From positions 1 through 59,025 of the forward strand of contig JAGOMX010000006.1 of assembly GCA_017993335.1 (NCBI GenBank): DNA of 59,025 nt, written 5' to 3'. This DNA comes from Alphaproteobacteria bacterium (lineage in GTDB: Bacteria; Pseudomonadota; Alphaproteobacteria; JAGOMX01). Shown one piece after another: positions 33,701-41,610 of this stretch; position 1 is the first letter of the stretch, and every line of letters begins with the position of its first letter. The notes beneath the pieces are model-generated. The model worked only from the letters and a program-made list of their open reading frames with translations, was not told where the DNA came from and ran no database searches. The translations under genes and the position numbers were made by a program.

Positions 33701-34516
33701 ATGAAGCAGAACCTATGGACATTGTCCCTTTTTTATCTATGTTGGTTTGGAATTGTGCATGCATCTGAACATAGTCGTTTAGAACAAGACGTTAGATATA
33801 GTTACTTCCAGGGGGATGGAATTCTGCCCGCTGAGATGGTTGTAAGGATTTCTTCCTACTTACCAGAGATAGATTACAAGGCTTTTGCAGATACGTGTCA
33901 GCAGTTACATGGCACGTTGTTAGATCAAGAATTAATCTCTTATCGCCTAAATTCCCTGGCAGATGCGCATTTAGCCGATGAGCGTCTCCAGTTAATGGCC
34001 GCAAAGTTTAATGCTTTGTGGGGACCAGAAACGACGATGGCTCAACGTATTGCGGAAACACAAGAGTTTGAAGCTGAATTTCTTGAGGATGTACGCTCAT
34101 TGTGGGGAACTATTTACCTGCATTTTAAGTGGTTGAGATTTCATAGTTGTCCGGATGAGACTCTGTATATCTGCCGCAGTGAATATTATGATGCGGATGA
34201 AGCTAAAACAAAGAGGGGTTATGTTTATCTAAATCTGCCTTTTCTTCATAAATTGGATAAAAGCATTAGCCAGTATCAATCCTTGAGGCTGTTGTTCTAT
34301 ATTCATGCTTTGGGGCGTTGTGAGAATTTGGCGCCATCAGAACCTGCAAATGCTTTTCTTGAGGTTATTCGCAAGGTTTTAGATTCATTCAATGCTTATA
34401 AAGTCGATTTATGTTACAGCGACGGATGGATGAATAGGGCTCGTATGTTTATCATATATGTCATGCCACGAATGCACATACTACGCGATTCTTTTTCCGC
34501 TAATGAGGAGGAGTGA
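33701..34516 (+). CDS. Exported F-box-like protein
   Basis: A 271-residue protein with a signal peptide (ends near VHAS, about 22), then an F-box-like motif at about 41-77: LPAEMVVRISSYLPEID...FADTCQQLHG, fitting LP.E....I..YL...D......C..L. In eukaryotes this motif binds Skp1 and recruits targets to SCF ubiquitin ligases. The rest (about 80-271) is a helical region with no recognised repeats, which might bind a target. Probably co-transcribed with the small acidic gene upstream. A host-directed role is inferred from export plus F-box. Its stop abuts the convergent lipoprotein gene. Confidence 0.65.
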   Translation: MKQNLWTLSLFYLCWFGIVHASEHSRLEQDVRYSYFQGDGILPAEMVVRISSYLPEIDYKAFADTCQQLHGTLLDQELISYRLNSLADAHLADERLQLMAAKFNALWGPETTMAQRIAETQEFEAEFLEDVRSLWGTIYLHFKWLRFHSCPDETLYICRSEYYDADEAKTKRGYVYLNLPFLHKLDKSISQYQSLRLLFYIHALGRCENLAPSEPANAFLEVIRKVLDSFNAYKVDLCYSDGWMNRARMFIIYVMPRMHILRDSFSANEEE

Positions 34517-34855
34517 CTACCTGTCCCTTAACCTTTCGAGTTCTCTTTTATTTCTAATTTCATCAAAAATATCGCGGCTAGATCTATCGGGGCCCTGATA
34601 GGCCGGTGGCGGGGGAGGGGCGATCGGCTGAGTTAGCATTCGATCCTTTGGTTCTTTTGGGCTGAAATACCCTTTAGAATAGGTTTTGGGGAATTCAAGT
34701 GTGGGTTTGTATGCGTGAGTATGCGGCTCAAAAATGACGGAGTTCTCCCTTGTATTAATGTCTTTTGGCTGGAAGATATAAGCAGTTGATTCTTTTGTTG
34801 GGGCGCATCCTGAAAGCCCCATGTAAAATAACAAAACCGCCGCGCCGTATTTCAT
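34517..34855 (-). CDS. Small predicted lipoprotein
   Basis: The ATG at 34855 gives a 112-residue protein with a short signal peptide and lipobox LSGC (Cys at about 16); the frame continues upstream to 34936 but that part lacks signal features. GGAAGACTCTTTCAGG lies upstream. The mature protein is Pro- and charged-residue-rich with a polyproline stretch (PPPPP near 88) and a basic C-terminal helix. It should be anchored in the outer or inner membrane. No family recognised. Convergent with, and touching, the F-box-like gene. Confidence 0.6.
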   Translation of the reverse strand: MKYGAAVLLFYMGLSGCAPTKESTAYIFQPKDINTRENSVIFEPHTHAYKPTLEFPKTYSKGYFSPKEPKDRMLTQPIAPPPPPAYQGPDRSSRDIFDEIRNKRELERLRDR

Positions 34856-35037
34856 GGAAGACTCTTTCAGGCTGAACCTATGCGAGGGTCCTGCTGGCGG
34901 TCTAAACCACCAAGATGAATGTGTGCATCTGCGCACTGTTGCTACTTAAGGGCCCTCGCAAAGATTACCGTGTGACGTCTTAAGTCTATGATTACATTAT
35001 ATTCTGCAGGGGTAAAAAAATCGTTAATTTGGAAGGG

Positions 35038-35325
35038 TTAGCTTAAAATAGTTGGATTGGGTGTTTCTTCTTTGTTTACAAAATTTAAAATCATTTGCAT
35101 GACGTCTGTTTTGAATTCATTGGGAATTTCTTCTTTATTATAGATCCAATCCAGCAGGTGGCTGTCTGGTTGATCCAATAGATGCTCAAATTGGTTTAGA
35201 TGTAGTGGTGAAAAATCGGGGACGTAAATAGAAGCAAAGGGTCCAAAAATTAAATCTGCCTCACGTACGCCGCGATGCCAGCTATTATATATGAGCTGTT
35301 TGCGTTTGGTATCCACATCACTCAT
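35038..35325 (-). CDS. sdhE: Succinate dehydrogenase flavinylation factor SdhE
   Basis: Starting at the ATG at 35325 it is 95 residues, normal for the SdhE/SDHAF2 family. It has the conserved NSWHRGVREADLIFGPFA segment, whose RGxRE motif is needed to attach FAD covalently to SdhA. The C-terminal DWIYNKEEIP also fits. It overlaps the end of the acidic exported-protein gene by 8 bp, suggesting translational coupling. SdhABCD are not in the window. Confidence 0.9.
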   Translation of the reverse strand: MSDVDTKRKQLIYNSWHRGVREADLIFGPFASIYVPDFSPLHLNQFEHLLDQPDSHLLDWIYNKEEIPNEFKTDVMQMILNFVNKEETPNPTILS

Positions 35326-35779
35326 TTTTATCCTCGTCGTCTTCGTCATCCTCGTCTTCGTCTTCGTCTTCGTCTTCTTCGCAATCTTCTAGTTCCGTGT
35401 TCTTTTCGCCATCTTTCTTGGCCGCATTGATGATGGCTATTTTGCCTTTGCCTTTACCCTTGCTGGGTTTTCCTAAAGTGGCTGTTTTGCTGAGTTCTTT
35501 TAGCTGGGCCTCTAGGTCTTCGACAGGGACCATGCCGTACTCAAGAAAGTCAATGATAGTCGAAGAAGCATGCTTTACAGCAGATTTGTACATAGGTGAT
35601 TCTGGTGTGTTTTCTGGATCTAGATTAACCGTATCCGGGTTGGTGTTTTTAGACTCATGTGGAGATTCCGCAATGGCAGGCACAGCGCTGTTTTTATTTA
35701 AAGTTTCATACCCTTCCGTCGCCAGCACATAGGTAGTGTCGATGAGAAAAAGTAAAAGAGCTAAAGTTGTTCTGGCCAT
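35318..35779 (-). CDS. Exported acidic low-complexity protein
   Basis: A 153-residue protein with a signal peptide (MARTTLALLLFLIDTTYVLAT, about 20), an unremarkable middle with a KGKGKGK run and an extreme C-terminal Asp/Glu tract (about 25 acidic residues). Such tails can bind metals or basic proteins. The acidic tract is encoded by a GAY/GAR repeat that is prone to length change. It overlaps the sdhE start, an odd pairing of a secreted protein with a mitochondrial-type assembly factor. Function unknown. Confidence 0.55.
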   Translation of the reverse strand: MARTTLALLLFLIDTTYVLATEGYETLNKNSAVPAIAESPHESKNTNPDTVNLDPENTPESPMYKSAVKHASSTIIDFLEYGMVPVEDLEAQLKELSKTATLGKPSKGKGKGKIAIINAAKKDGEKNTELEDCEEDEDEDEDEDDEDDEDKNE

Positions 35780-36136
35780 GTATTCTTTCCTTGCTTTACA
35801 TAAGAGTACATCACTTGAAAAAATTGTCCAGTCTTCGTGTTGGGTGTTTCGGATAAAAATAACTTTTATTTTATAAAATATTTTTTTCTCTCCTTTATGG
35901 CAAAGTCTTTTGCCGTATGTGATATTTGGCTAGATTAAGGTTAAATTAATATTTATTAATGAATTGTAAATGGGTGGAATAATGCATAATATCTTTATAT
36001 TCCATGCTCTTAAATGAAAAATAAGTTTTTATAATAAATATCTATATTTCTGTTTTTGTTAATAATTCGTTTACCAATTGGCATGTAATATCAAACTGTA
36101 CAGAGAGAAAAAGCATACATAAAAGCGGAGGGAAAT
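35780..36136. other. AT-rich divergent intergenic region
   Basis: No repeat family and no open frame worth calling. The stretch is strongly AT-rich with clustered TTAAT/ATTAA words (around 35940-35965) and should hold the promoters of the divergent exported-protein genes on both sides. GCGGAGGGAAAT just before 36137 is a strong ribosome-binding site. Confidence 0.5.
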
Positions 36137-36409
36137 ATGCTAAAAGGTCTTTTCAACAGTTCAGTTATACTTGTAGCGAGTGGTTTTGTTTTAATTGGTG
36201 CTTCTTCACCGCAAGAATCAAAAGAAATGATTGGTGAATTTGTGAGTAAATTTGCAACTTTTTCGGCCAAACATAGGACTTCATTCCATCCGAATAACTT
36301 TACGGCCGAGTACACAGCTAGTCCTAGTTATAGCGTGCGCCAGATCTCTTTAGTGGATGCCACAGACTATTACGGTTTTGAACCGCTGGATATGCCTACG
36401 GAAAATTAA
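36137..36409 (+). CDS. Small protein with N-terminal hydrophobic segment
   Basis: A 90-residue protein whose N-terminus (MLKGLFNSSVILVASGFVLIGAS) looks like a signal peptide or anchor, followed by 65 residues with several aromatic residues (DYYGF near the end) and no known domain. It has a strong ribosome-binding site (GGAGGG) and a 350-bp AT-rich upstream region, which suggest it is a real, possibly well-expressed gene. Function unknown. Confidence 0.55.
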   Translation: MLKGLFNSSVILVASGFVLIGASSPQESKEMIGEFVSKFATFSAKHRTSFHPNNFTAEYTASPSYSVRQISLVDATDYYGFEPLDMPTEN

Positions 36410-36478
36410 TGAAACGGGTCTTTGACATTTGCTGCATTTAGTCTCAAAATATAAAATAAACAGGCTAGGTGTAAGCAT

Positions 36479-37258
36479 ATGTCGAATTTAGAAATCGTAC
36501 AAATACCCATGTTAACGGATAACTATGGCTATTTGCTTATAGATCCTGCGACAAATGAGACGGCTGTGGTTGATCCATCTGAGGCTGCGAGTGTTTTAAA
36601 AATTTTAGAAGATCGTCAGCTGAAATTAACTTATATCCTGAATACACATCATCATTTTGATCATACGGCCGGAAATACGGAACTGAAAAAAGTGACGGGT
36701 TGTAAGATTATTTGCTCCCATACGGATAAATCCAGAATCACAGGGGCAGATCGTGATGTCCGTGAAGGGGATGAGGTGCGGGTAGGCAGTGCACGCGCGA
36801 TCGTTATGGAAGTTCCCGGTCACACGATTGGGCATGTGGCTTTTTATTTCCCTGAATCTCAAGCCGTTTTTGTTGGGGACACACTTTTTTCTCTAGGGTG
36901 TGGAAAATTGTTTGAGGGAACAGCCTCGCAAATGTGGAATTCATTGAGGCGTTTAGCCGATTTGCCCCCGAAGACGAAAGTCTACTGCGGCCATGAATAT
37001 ACGCTCTCTAATGCACGGTTTGCCCAACATTTAGATCCTCACAATCGAGCCTTAAAAGATTATGTGCATCATGTGGAGGATAAAAGACGAGAGGGGCTGT
37101 CGACAATTCCATCCACGATCGAAATTGAGGTGGCTGCCAATCCATTCATGCGGGCACCGATGCTGTTGAAGGCGATGGGGCTTCCTTTGGATACAAAACC
37201 TCACGAAGCCTTTGGGCACATGCGTCAGATTAAAGATATATTCCGTGGCCCAGAATAA
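36479..37258 (+). CDS. gloB: Hydroxyacylglutathione hydrolase (glyoxalase II)
   Basis: A 259-residue MBL-fold enzyme with the binuclear metal motif THHHFDHTAGN (near 57-67), the later His in PGHTIGHVA, Asp in VGDTLF and His in YCGHEYT, followed by the helical C-terminal substrate domain. It hydrolyses S-D-lactoylglutathione in methylglyoxal detoxification. Length and motif set match GloB. Monocistronic with its own bidirectional terminator at 37263-37292. Confidence 0.93.
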   Translation: MSNLEIVQIPMLTDNYGYLLIDPATNETAVVDPSEAASVLKILEDRQLKLTYILNTHHHFDHTAGNTELKKVTGCKIICSHTDKSRITGADRDVREGDEVRVGSARAIVMEVPGHTIGHVAFYFPESQAVFVGDTLFSLGCGKLFEGTASQMWNSLRRLADLPPKTKVYCGHEYTLSNARFAQHLDPHNRALKDYVHHVEDKRREGLSTIPSTIEIEVAANPFMRAPMLLKAMGLPLDTKPHEAFGHMRQIKDIFRGPE

Positions 37259-37262
37259 AAAA

Positions 37263-37292
37263 AAGCCCCACCGAATTTCTTCGGCAGGGCTT
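37263..37292. terminator. Bidirectional terminator between gloB and the 37311 gene
   Basis: Stem AAGCCC/GGGCTT plus CCGAA/TTCGG with a 2-base mismatch between them and a TTTC loop. It begins 4 bp after the gloB stop. A run of T follows on both strands (stronger on the minus strand), serving the two convergent genes. Confidence 0.8.
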
Positions 37293-37310
37293 CTTTGTTT
37301 TCATCTGTCT

Positions 37311-37973
37311 TTAGAAAGATAGATTTTCAAAGGTGCTGGCAAAAGAAGAAAAACTACTTGCCCAGCCGCCTAAAGTCGATTTGACGGAAGAGTATAAGTC
37401 TACAACCGCCGCTTTTGCTGCTTCCAGGTAAGGCGTCGCCGCCGAAATTTTCGTTTGCACGAAATCACTCTCGTAAGCTTTCTTTACCGCAGTTGCGAAT
37501 TTCTTGCCGCCTTCAAAACCATTCACAAAAACGTCTTTCGCGTTCTTTGCGTCTTCTGGAAGGCTTTTGGCAATTTCGCTAAAGCTAGAAAACGCACTTA
37601 CAAAATTGTCTTTACCGCTGTAAACCATCGCCTGTGCTTGTTCTTTATCCTTAAAGGCCAAAACAAAAGGTGATAGCGTTACTTTAGAAACACCGGAAAC
37701 AAAGTTTCCAACTGCATCAGCTGTGTACAATACATCACGACCTAATCCGCCCGCTACTTTGGCTAGGCTTACAGTTCCCTTGGCCAAATCCGTGCCACCC
37801 TCATAGAGATCCTGCGCGATCTGGCGGAGAGTAGGTTTCTCAGCAATGTTTTCAACCATGTCTACACGGGAAGATTGCATGACCTGCCATTCCGAAAAAT
37901 CATCAGCAGCTTTTGTTGGAGCCGACGATAAGATAAGGCCTGTGAGGCTTAATCCAATTATAAAATTACGCAT
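37311..37973 (-). CDS. Exported helical protein, Ala/Ser/Val-rich
   Basis: A 220-residue protein with a signal peptide (ends near TKAAD, about 22). The mature chain is predicted almost entirely helical with many small residues (Ala, Gly, Ser, Val) and repeated hydrophobic-basic stretches such as AKGTVSLAKVAGG and AKAAVVDLYSSVKS, suggesting amphipathic helices that may associate with membranes. No domain recognised. Well supported as a gene by its signal peptide, RBS (AAGGATTT) and shared terminator. Confidence 0.65.
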   Translation of the reverse strand: MRNFIIGLSLTGLILSSAPTKAADDFSEWQVMQSSRVDMVENIAEKPTLRQIAQDLYEGGTDLAKGTVSLAKVAGGLGRDVLYTADAVGNFVSGVSKVTLSPFVLAFKDKEQAQAMVYSGKDNFVSAFSSFSEIAKSLPEDAKNAKDVFVNGFEGGKKFATAVKKAYESDFVQTKISAATPYLEAAKAAVVDLYSSVKSTLGGWASSFSSFASTFENLSF

Positions 37974-38129
37974 ATTAATAAAATCCTTTCAATATCATAG
38001 CCAAAATACTTCCTTGGCTACACTACACATATATGAGGTTGTGGAGGATTTGTCAACTTTTTCAATCAACTAATTTCCACATACCCCTTATGTGTTTTGG
38101 GTATGGGCTATTGTTTGTAAGGGGATGTG

Positions 38130-38732
38130 ATGATATTCTTTATAGGTGACGGTAATAAAGCAGGGTCCATGCGCACGACAGCTCAACTGTATTTTAAAAG
38201 CATGATGTGTAATCAATTTAAGCGCAGTCTGCGCCAAGATACAGATGCAAGTCAGGTGTATACACAATCTTTTCGCGTGCCCTTATTAAGCATTGATATG
38301 AACGGGCATATGACCAATTCTCGGTATCATACCTGCATGGATTATGTGCATGTGTCTTTTATGATGGATACAGGAATTTGGGAGTATGCTTTTAATAATC
38401 AGGCAAATCCTGTAGTTTCTTCTGCATTTATTCGTTTCCGACGCAGTCTTCATTGGGGAGATCCATTTGAAGTGCAATTTCGTTTGATCTCTATTCATGG
38501 GGGCTATTTTTTCTCCGAAATACAGTTTATTAAAGATGATTTTGTTTATTGCCAGGCCTTGCGCAAGTTTTCAGTTCATAAAAAAGGGCAGGGGATGATT
38601 GCGGCTGAAAGAGTTCTAACCGATCTGGATCAGCCCCTTGTAAGTCAGGATTTGCCAGATTATATGGATCTCTGGCAAACGGCGGAACTTTCGTTTAAAA
38701 AACAGGCGCTTTCCCCTGGATTGTCTGAATAA
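38130..38732 (+). CDS. Hotdog-fold thioesterase-like protein
   Basis: About 200 residues. AAGGGGA sits just before the GTG at 38127 and the ATG at 38130; I use the ATG. The middle has the hotdog pattern MNGHMTNSRYHTCMD (like D-x-N-x-H-x-N-N-x-x-Y of acyl-CoA/ACP thioesterases of the 4HBT-2 type), and SSAFIRFRRSLHWGDPFEV is the typical second strand region. It should bind or hydrolyse acyl thioesters in the cytoplasm. The family's substrate is generally unknown. Monocistronic. Confidence 0.75.
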   Translation: MIFFIGDGNKAGSMRTTAQLYFKSMMCNQFKRSLRQDTDASQVYTQSFRVPLLSIDMNGHMTNSRYHTCMDYVHVSFMMDTGIWEYAFNNQANPVVSSAFIRFRRSLHWGDPFEVQFRLISIHGGYFFSEIQFIKDDFVYCQALRKFSVHKKGQGMIAAERVLTDLDQPLVSQDLPDYMDLWQTAELSFKKQALSPGLSE

Positions 38733-38835
38733 TTAACGAAGAAAGAGAGTTTTCTTTAGACATTTTTCATCTAATGCTGCCAAGGTATAAGTACATAGTT
38801 TTGTTTGGGATTCTATAGGGCCTTGGAGGATTTAG

Positions 38836-39138
38836 ATGTTGAATCGTCGATTTGTTCTCATAATATTTCTGATGATGGGATTACCTTGCGCGGCTTTTGC
38901 CGTGCAGAAAAAAGAATTAAATTTTTTACAAGGCCCCATATATTTATTCCCGAATGAATGCGGTGGATTGGATCAGTATATGCACGAATCGTGTCATATT
39001 CAGCAACAAGGTAAAGAGTTTTTAAGGGATAAGTCTTTTAAATCCGATAAAGACTTTGGTGAATATGATCCGGATGCGGGGAATGCACAAAACAACGAAG
39101 ATGCGCCAGTTGAAGATAATCCCGTTGTAGAAGAATAA
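38836..39138 (+). CDS. Small exported protein
   Basis: A 100-residue protein with a signal peptide (ends near AAFA, about 21) and an acidic C-terminal tail. The mature part has two Cys (NECGG and ESCHIQ) 14 residues apart that could form a disulfide after export. No family recognised. CTTGGAGGATTTAG precedes the ATG, and a bidirectional terminator (39143-39170) follows. Function unknown. Confidence 0.6.
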   Translation: MLNRRFVLIIFLMMGLPCAAFAVQKKELNFLQGPIYLFPNECGGLDQYMHESCHIQQQGKEFLRDKSFKSDKDFGEYDPDAGNAQNNEDAPVEDNPVVEE

Positions 39139-39142
39139 AAAA

Positions 39143-39170
39143 AAGTCCAGAGCATCAGAGCTTTGGACTT
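39143..39170. terminator. Bidirectional terminator between a small exported gene and rpmG
   Basis: An 11-bp stem (AAGTCCAGAGC/GCTTTGGACTT, one G-U pair) with a 6-base loop. T-runs follow on both strands, the longer on the minus strand. It begins 4 bp after the plus-strand stop and lies 26 bp past the rpmG stop. Confidence 0.8.
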
Positions 39171-39196
39171 TTGTTCGTAATGATAAAGTACGAAAA

Positions 39197-39367
39197 TTAC
39201 TTAATTTTCTTTTCTTTAAAAATAACGTGCTTACGTACAACTGGATCGTATTTACGGAACTCAAGCTTTTCTACTTGTGTCCGTGGATTTTTAAAGGTCA
39301 CATAATAGTAACCTGTACCAGCTGTGCTTTCTAATTTAATTGTTAGCGCGCCGCCTTTTTTAGCCAT
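39197..39367 (-). CDS. rpmG: 50S ribosomal protein L33
   Basis: A 56-residue protein translated directly from the minus strand: [19 protein letters not shown], then [10 protein letters not shown] and [18 protein letters not shown], matching bL33. It lacks the zinc-binding Cys pairs, so it is the C-minus type usual in proteobacteria. RBS AGGGG lies 8 bases upstream. Single gene with a terminator downstream. Confidence 0.95.
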   Translation of the reverse strand: MAKKGGALTIKLESTAGTGYYYVTFKNPRTQVEKLEFRKYDPVVRKHVIFKEKKIK

Positions 39368-39485
39368 GTCAAACCCCTAGTCACTTAAAAAATTTCATTT
39401 ATGAGTGTAAAATGCCTATGTCCAGGATAAATGTCAACAAATATTACGTTTAGCTATGTACGATAGGTTAAGGGCTTTTGAAATC

Positions 39486-41549
39486 TTAAAATCTCAAAAT
39501 TGCGCCTATACCAAAACGTTCTTTTGAGTCATAGTTTACAGAAATATTTATCTGTTTATGGATGGCGTAATTCAGATTTAGGGTATATTCCTTGTTTGTA
39601 TTCCAGTGCCATTCCAATGAAAGTCTGTCGGTTAATTGATGCTCATTGGCTAGTCCAAAGCGTATTTTTCCTTTTGTATTTATTCTTAAGTCCGAATTTA
39701 TCAATAGGGGGAGTGTGTATTCTATGCCAATAAAGGCCTCTTGGGTGTTGTGTTGGTCCTCTTTTTCGATTCGACCGCCCGTATATAATGCCAAAAATTG
39801 CGAGACATAGTGTTGGTAGGCCAGCTCACTTTCAAAGTCACGTTTATAATTATGTCGAAAATCCGCTATAAGATTATCATTATTTCGCATAAGCCTGGTT
39901 TTAGCTGTTACGAAATTGGAGTATCCCGCTATTTCTGTTGATTGAAACCAGACGTTTCCGTGTTCTGAAGAATGATTCCCTTCATGGGGCATAAGATCCG
40001 TGTTTCTGTGTGAGCCTTCATAGCTGAGGATTCCACCCATGCCAAGCTTCATATGGTAGAGGTTGTGGCAATGAAAGATCCAATCCTTTTCTTCATTGGC
40101 ATCAAATTCGATGACGACGGTTTCAAAAGGACGAACATCAACCGTATGCTTCAGGGGGCTGTATTCACCTTGGTCGTTGAGCACCCGAAAGAAATGTCCA
40201 TGCAGATGTATCGGATGATTCATCATGGTTTCATTTACTAAATTGAATCTTATATTTTCTCCCTTTTTAACGGTTATATGATCGGATGCATACATTGGTG
40301 TGTCGTTGATGTTCCAAACATATCTTTCCATGGAACCTGTTAGTTTCAGTGTGATGTCCCGAAAGGATTGATGTATCGGGAGTGTTGTTTTTGTTGGAGA
40401 TTTTAGAGCTTTGTAATTGTTCAAGAAATCAACATCCGTTTCTGGTTTGTTCGCTGTATGAGAGTTGTGGCTGTGAGGATCGGATGCTTCAGCGGAATGA
40501 CTCATATTTCCATGATCCATGCTCATATCCATCAATGTTAGATCTGGTTTTGGATAGTGTGCTGCCGGTATAAGATCTCCTTGGCCGATGTGCGCAAGGG
40601 CATAGCCAGTGCCATCTTCGGCGGAGGCTCTAAACTCATAAGTATTATTTTCAGGTATGGTAAGGATGATGTCATAGGTTTCAGCCATGGCAATTCTAAT
40701 TTTGTTGGCCGTAAATGGAGAAATTTTAACGCCATCTGACTCTATGACTTTCATGGGTCCACCTGAATATTCTAAAATAAAATAGGACGAGGCCGCGGCA
40801 TTAATAAGCCTCAGTTTTACCCGTGACCCAGGTTTGGCTCGGCTTAAAACAGTAGAGGCTTTTCCATTGATTAAAAATGCATCATATCCTATATCTGACA
40901 TATCCATAGGGCCAGCGCGAGTCCAAGCATTTTTAATTCTTATGGTTAAAGCCTCCATACCATTTTCTAAAACTTTAGCCCATGATTGTACGGAGTCTTT
41001 TTTAAGAGCATAGTAGTCCGGATCTTTTTTAAGGTTAGCGAGCACCTGATCAGGATGCTCGTCTGTCCAGTCCGACAGAACAACCACATGCTCTTCATCA
41101 TAATTGGGTTCTTTGTGTTGTGGTTGGAAGACGAGAGCTCCATAAATGCCTTGTTGCTCTTGTAAAGCAGAATGAGCATGGTACCAATAGGTTCCGCTGT
41201 GTTTTACAGGAAATTCATACACAAAAGTTTCCCCAGCCTTAATCGGAGGTTGGTTAATATAGGGGACACCATCCATATGGTTAGGCACAAGAACCCCATG
41301 CCAATGTATGGATGTCTCTTCATTCATATGATTTGTCACAACCACGCGTAGTGTATCCCCAATGGTGGCGGTCAGTGTGGGGCCTGGAATGCTGTCGTTG
41401 ATCGCCAAAGCATTAGTGAAAGCGCCTGAAAAATTTACTTTTTTCTCGGCAAGGGTGAATCTGTATTCGACAATTTTTGCTTCTATCTCAGGGCAGAAGG
41501 AAGAAAATAAGAGAATTGTAGTAAGAAAAAAATTTATTTTTTTTATCAT
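39486..41549 (-). CDS. Multicopper oxidase (CopA-like) with C-terminal outer-membrane barrel-like domain
   Basis: I take the ATG at 41549 (GGAAAGAA upstream), giving 687 residues with a signal peptide ending near EIEA. Residues 25-510 form a laccase-type multicopper oxidase: IHWHG, YWYHAHS, HPIHLHGHFF and HCHNLYHMKLGM supply the type 1, 2 and 3 copper ligands. A Met/His-rich linker (near 350-370) resembles CopA copper-binding stretches. Residues 530-687 alternate polar and hydrophobic residues in short strands and end in GAILRF, like an outer-membrane beta-barrel or CopB. CopA and CopB are normally separate. Likely copper detoxification in the periplasm/outer membrane. Confidence 0.85.
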   Translation of the reverse strand: MIKKINFFLTTILLFSSFCPEIEAKIVEYRFTLAEKKVNFSGAFTNALAINDSIPGPTLTATIGDTLRVVVTNHMNEETSIHWHGVLVPNHMDGVPYINQPPIKAGETFVYEFPVKHSGTYWYHAHSALQEQQGIYGALVFQPQHKEPNYDEEHVVVLSDWTDEHPDQVLANLKKDPDYYALKKDSVQSWAKVLENGMEALTIRIKNAWTRAGPMDMSDIGYDAFLINGKASTVLSRAKPGSRVKLRLINAAASSYFILEYSGGPMKVIESDGVKISPFTANKIRIAMAETYDIILTIPENNTYEFRASAEDGTGYALAHIGQGDLIPAAHYPKPDLTLMDMSMDHGNMSHSAEASDPHSHNSHTANKPETDVDFLNNYKALKSPTKTTLPIHQSFRDITLKLTGSMERYVWNINDTPMYASDHITVKKGENIRFNLVNETMMNHPIHLHGHFFRVLNDQGEYSPLKHTVDVRPFETVVIEFDANEEKDWIFHCHNLYHMKLGMGGILSYEGSHRNTDLMPHEGNHSSEHGNVWFQSTEIAGYSNFVTAKTRLMRNNDNLIADFRHNYKRDFESELAYQHYVSQFLALYTGGRIEKEDQHNTQEAFIGIEYTLPLLINSDLRINTKGKIRFGLANEHQLTDRLSLEWHWNTNKEYTLNLNYAIHKQINISVNYDSKERFGIGAILRF

Positions 41550-41610
41550 TTCATTCTTTCCAGATTTTAAGTGCATAAATTAAATCATAATCTATTACAA
41601 TACTTAAATG

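Noticed and set aside
35780-36136. CtrA-box-like TTAA clusters
   Set aside because: The spacing is 6 rather than 7 bases and the region is simply AT-rich, so chance matches are expected.
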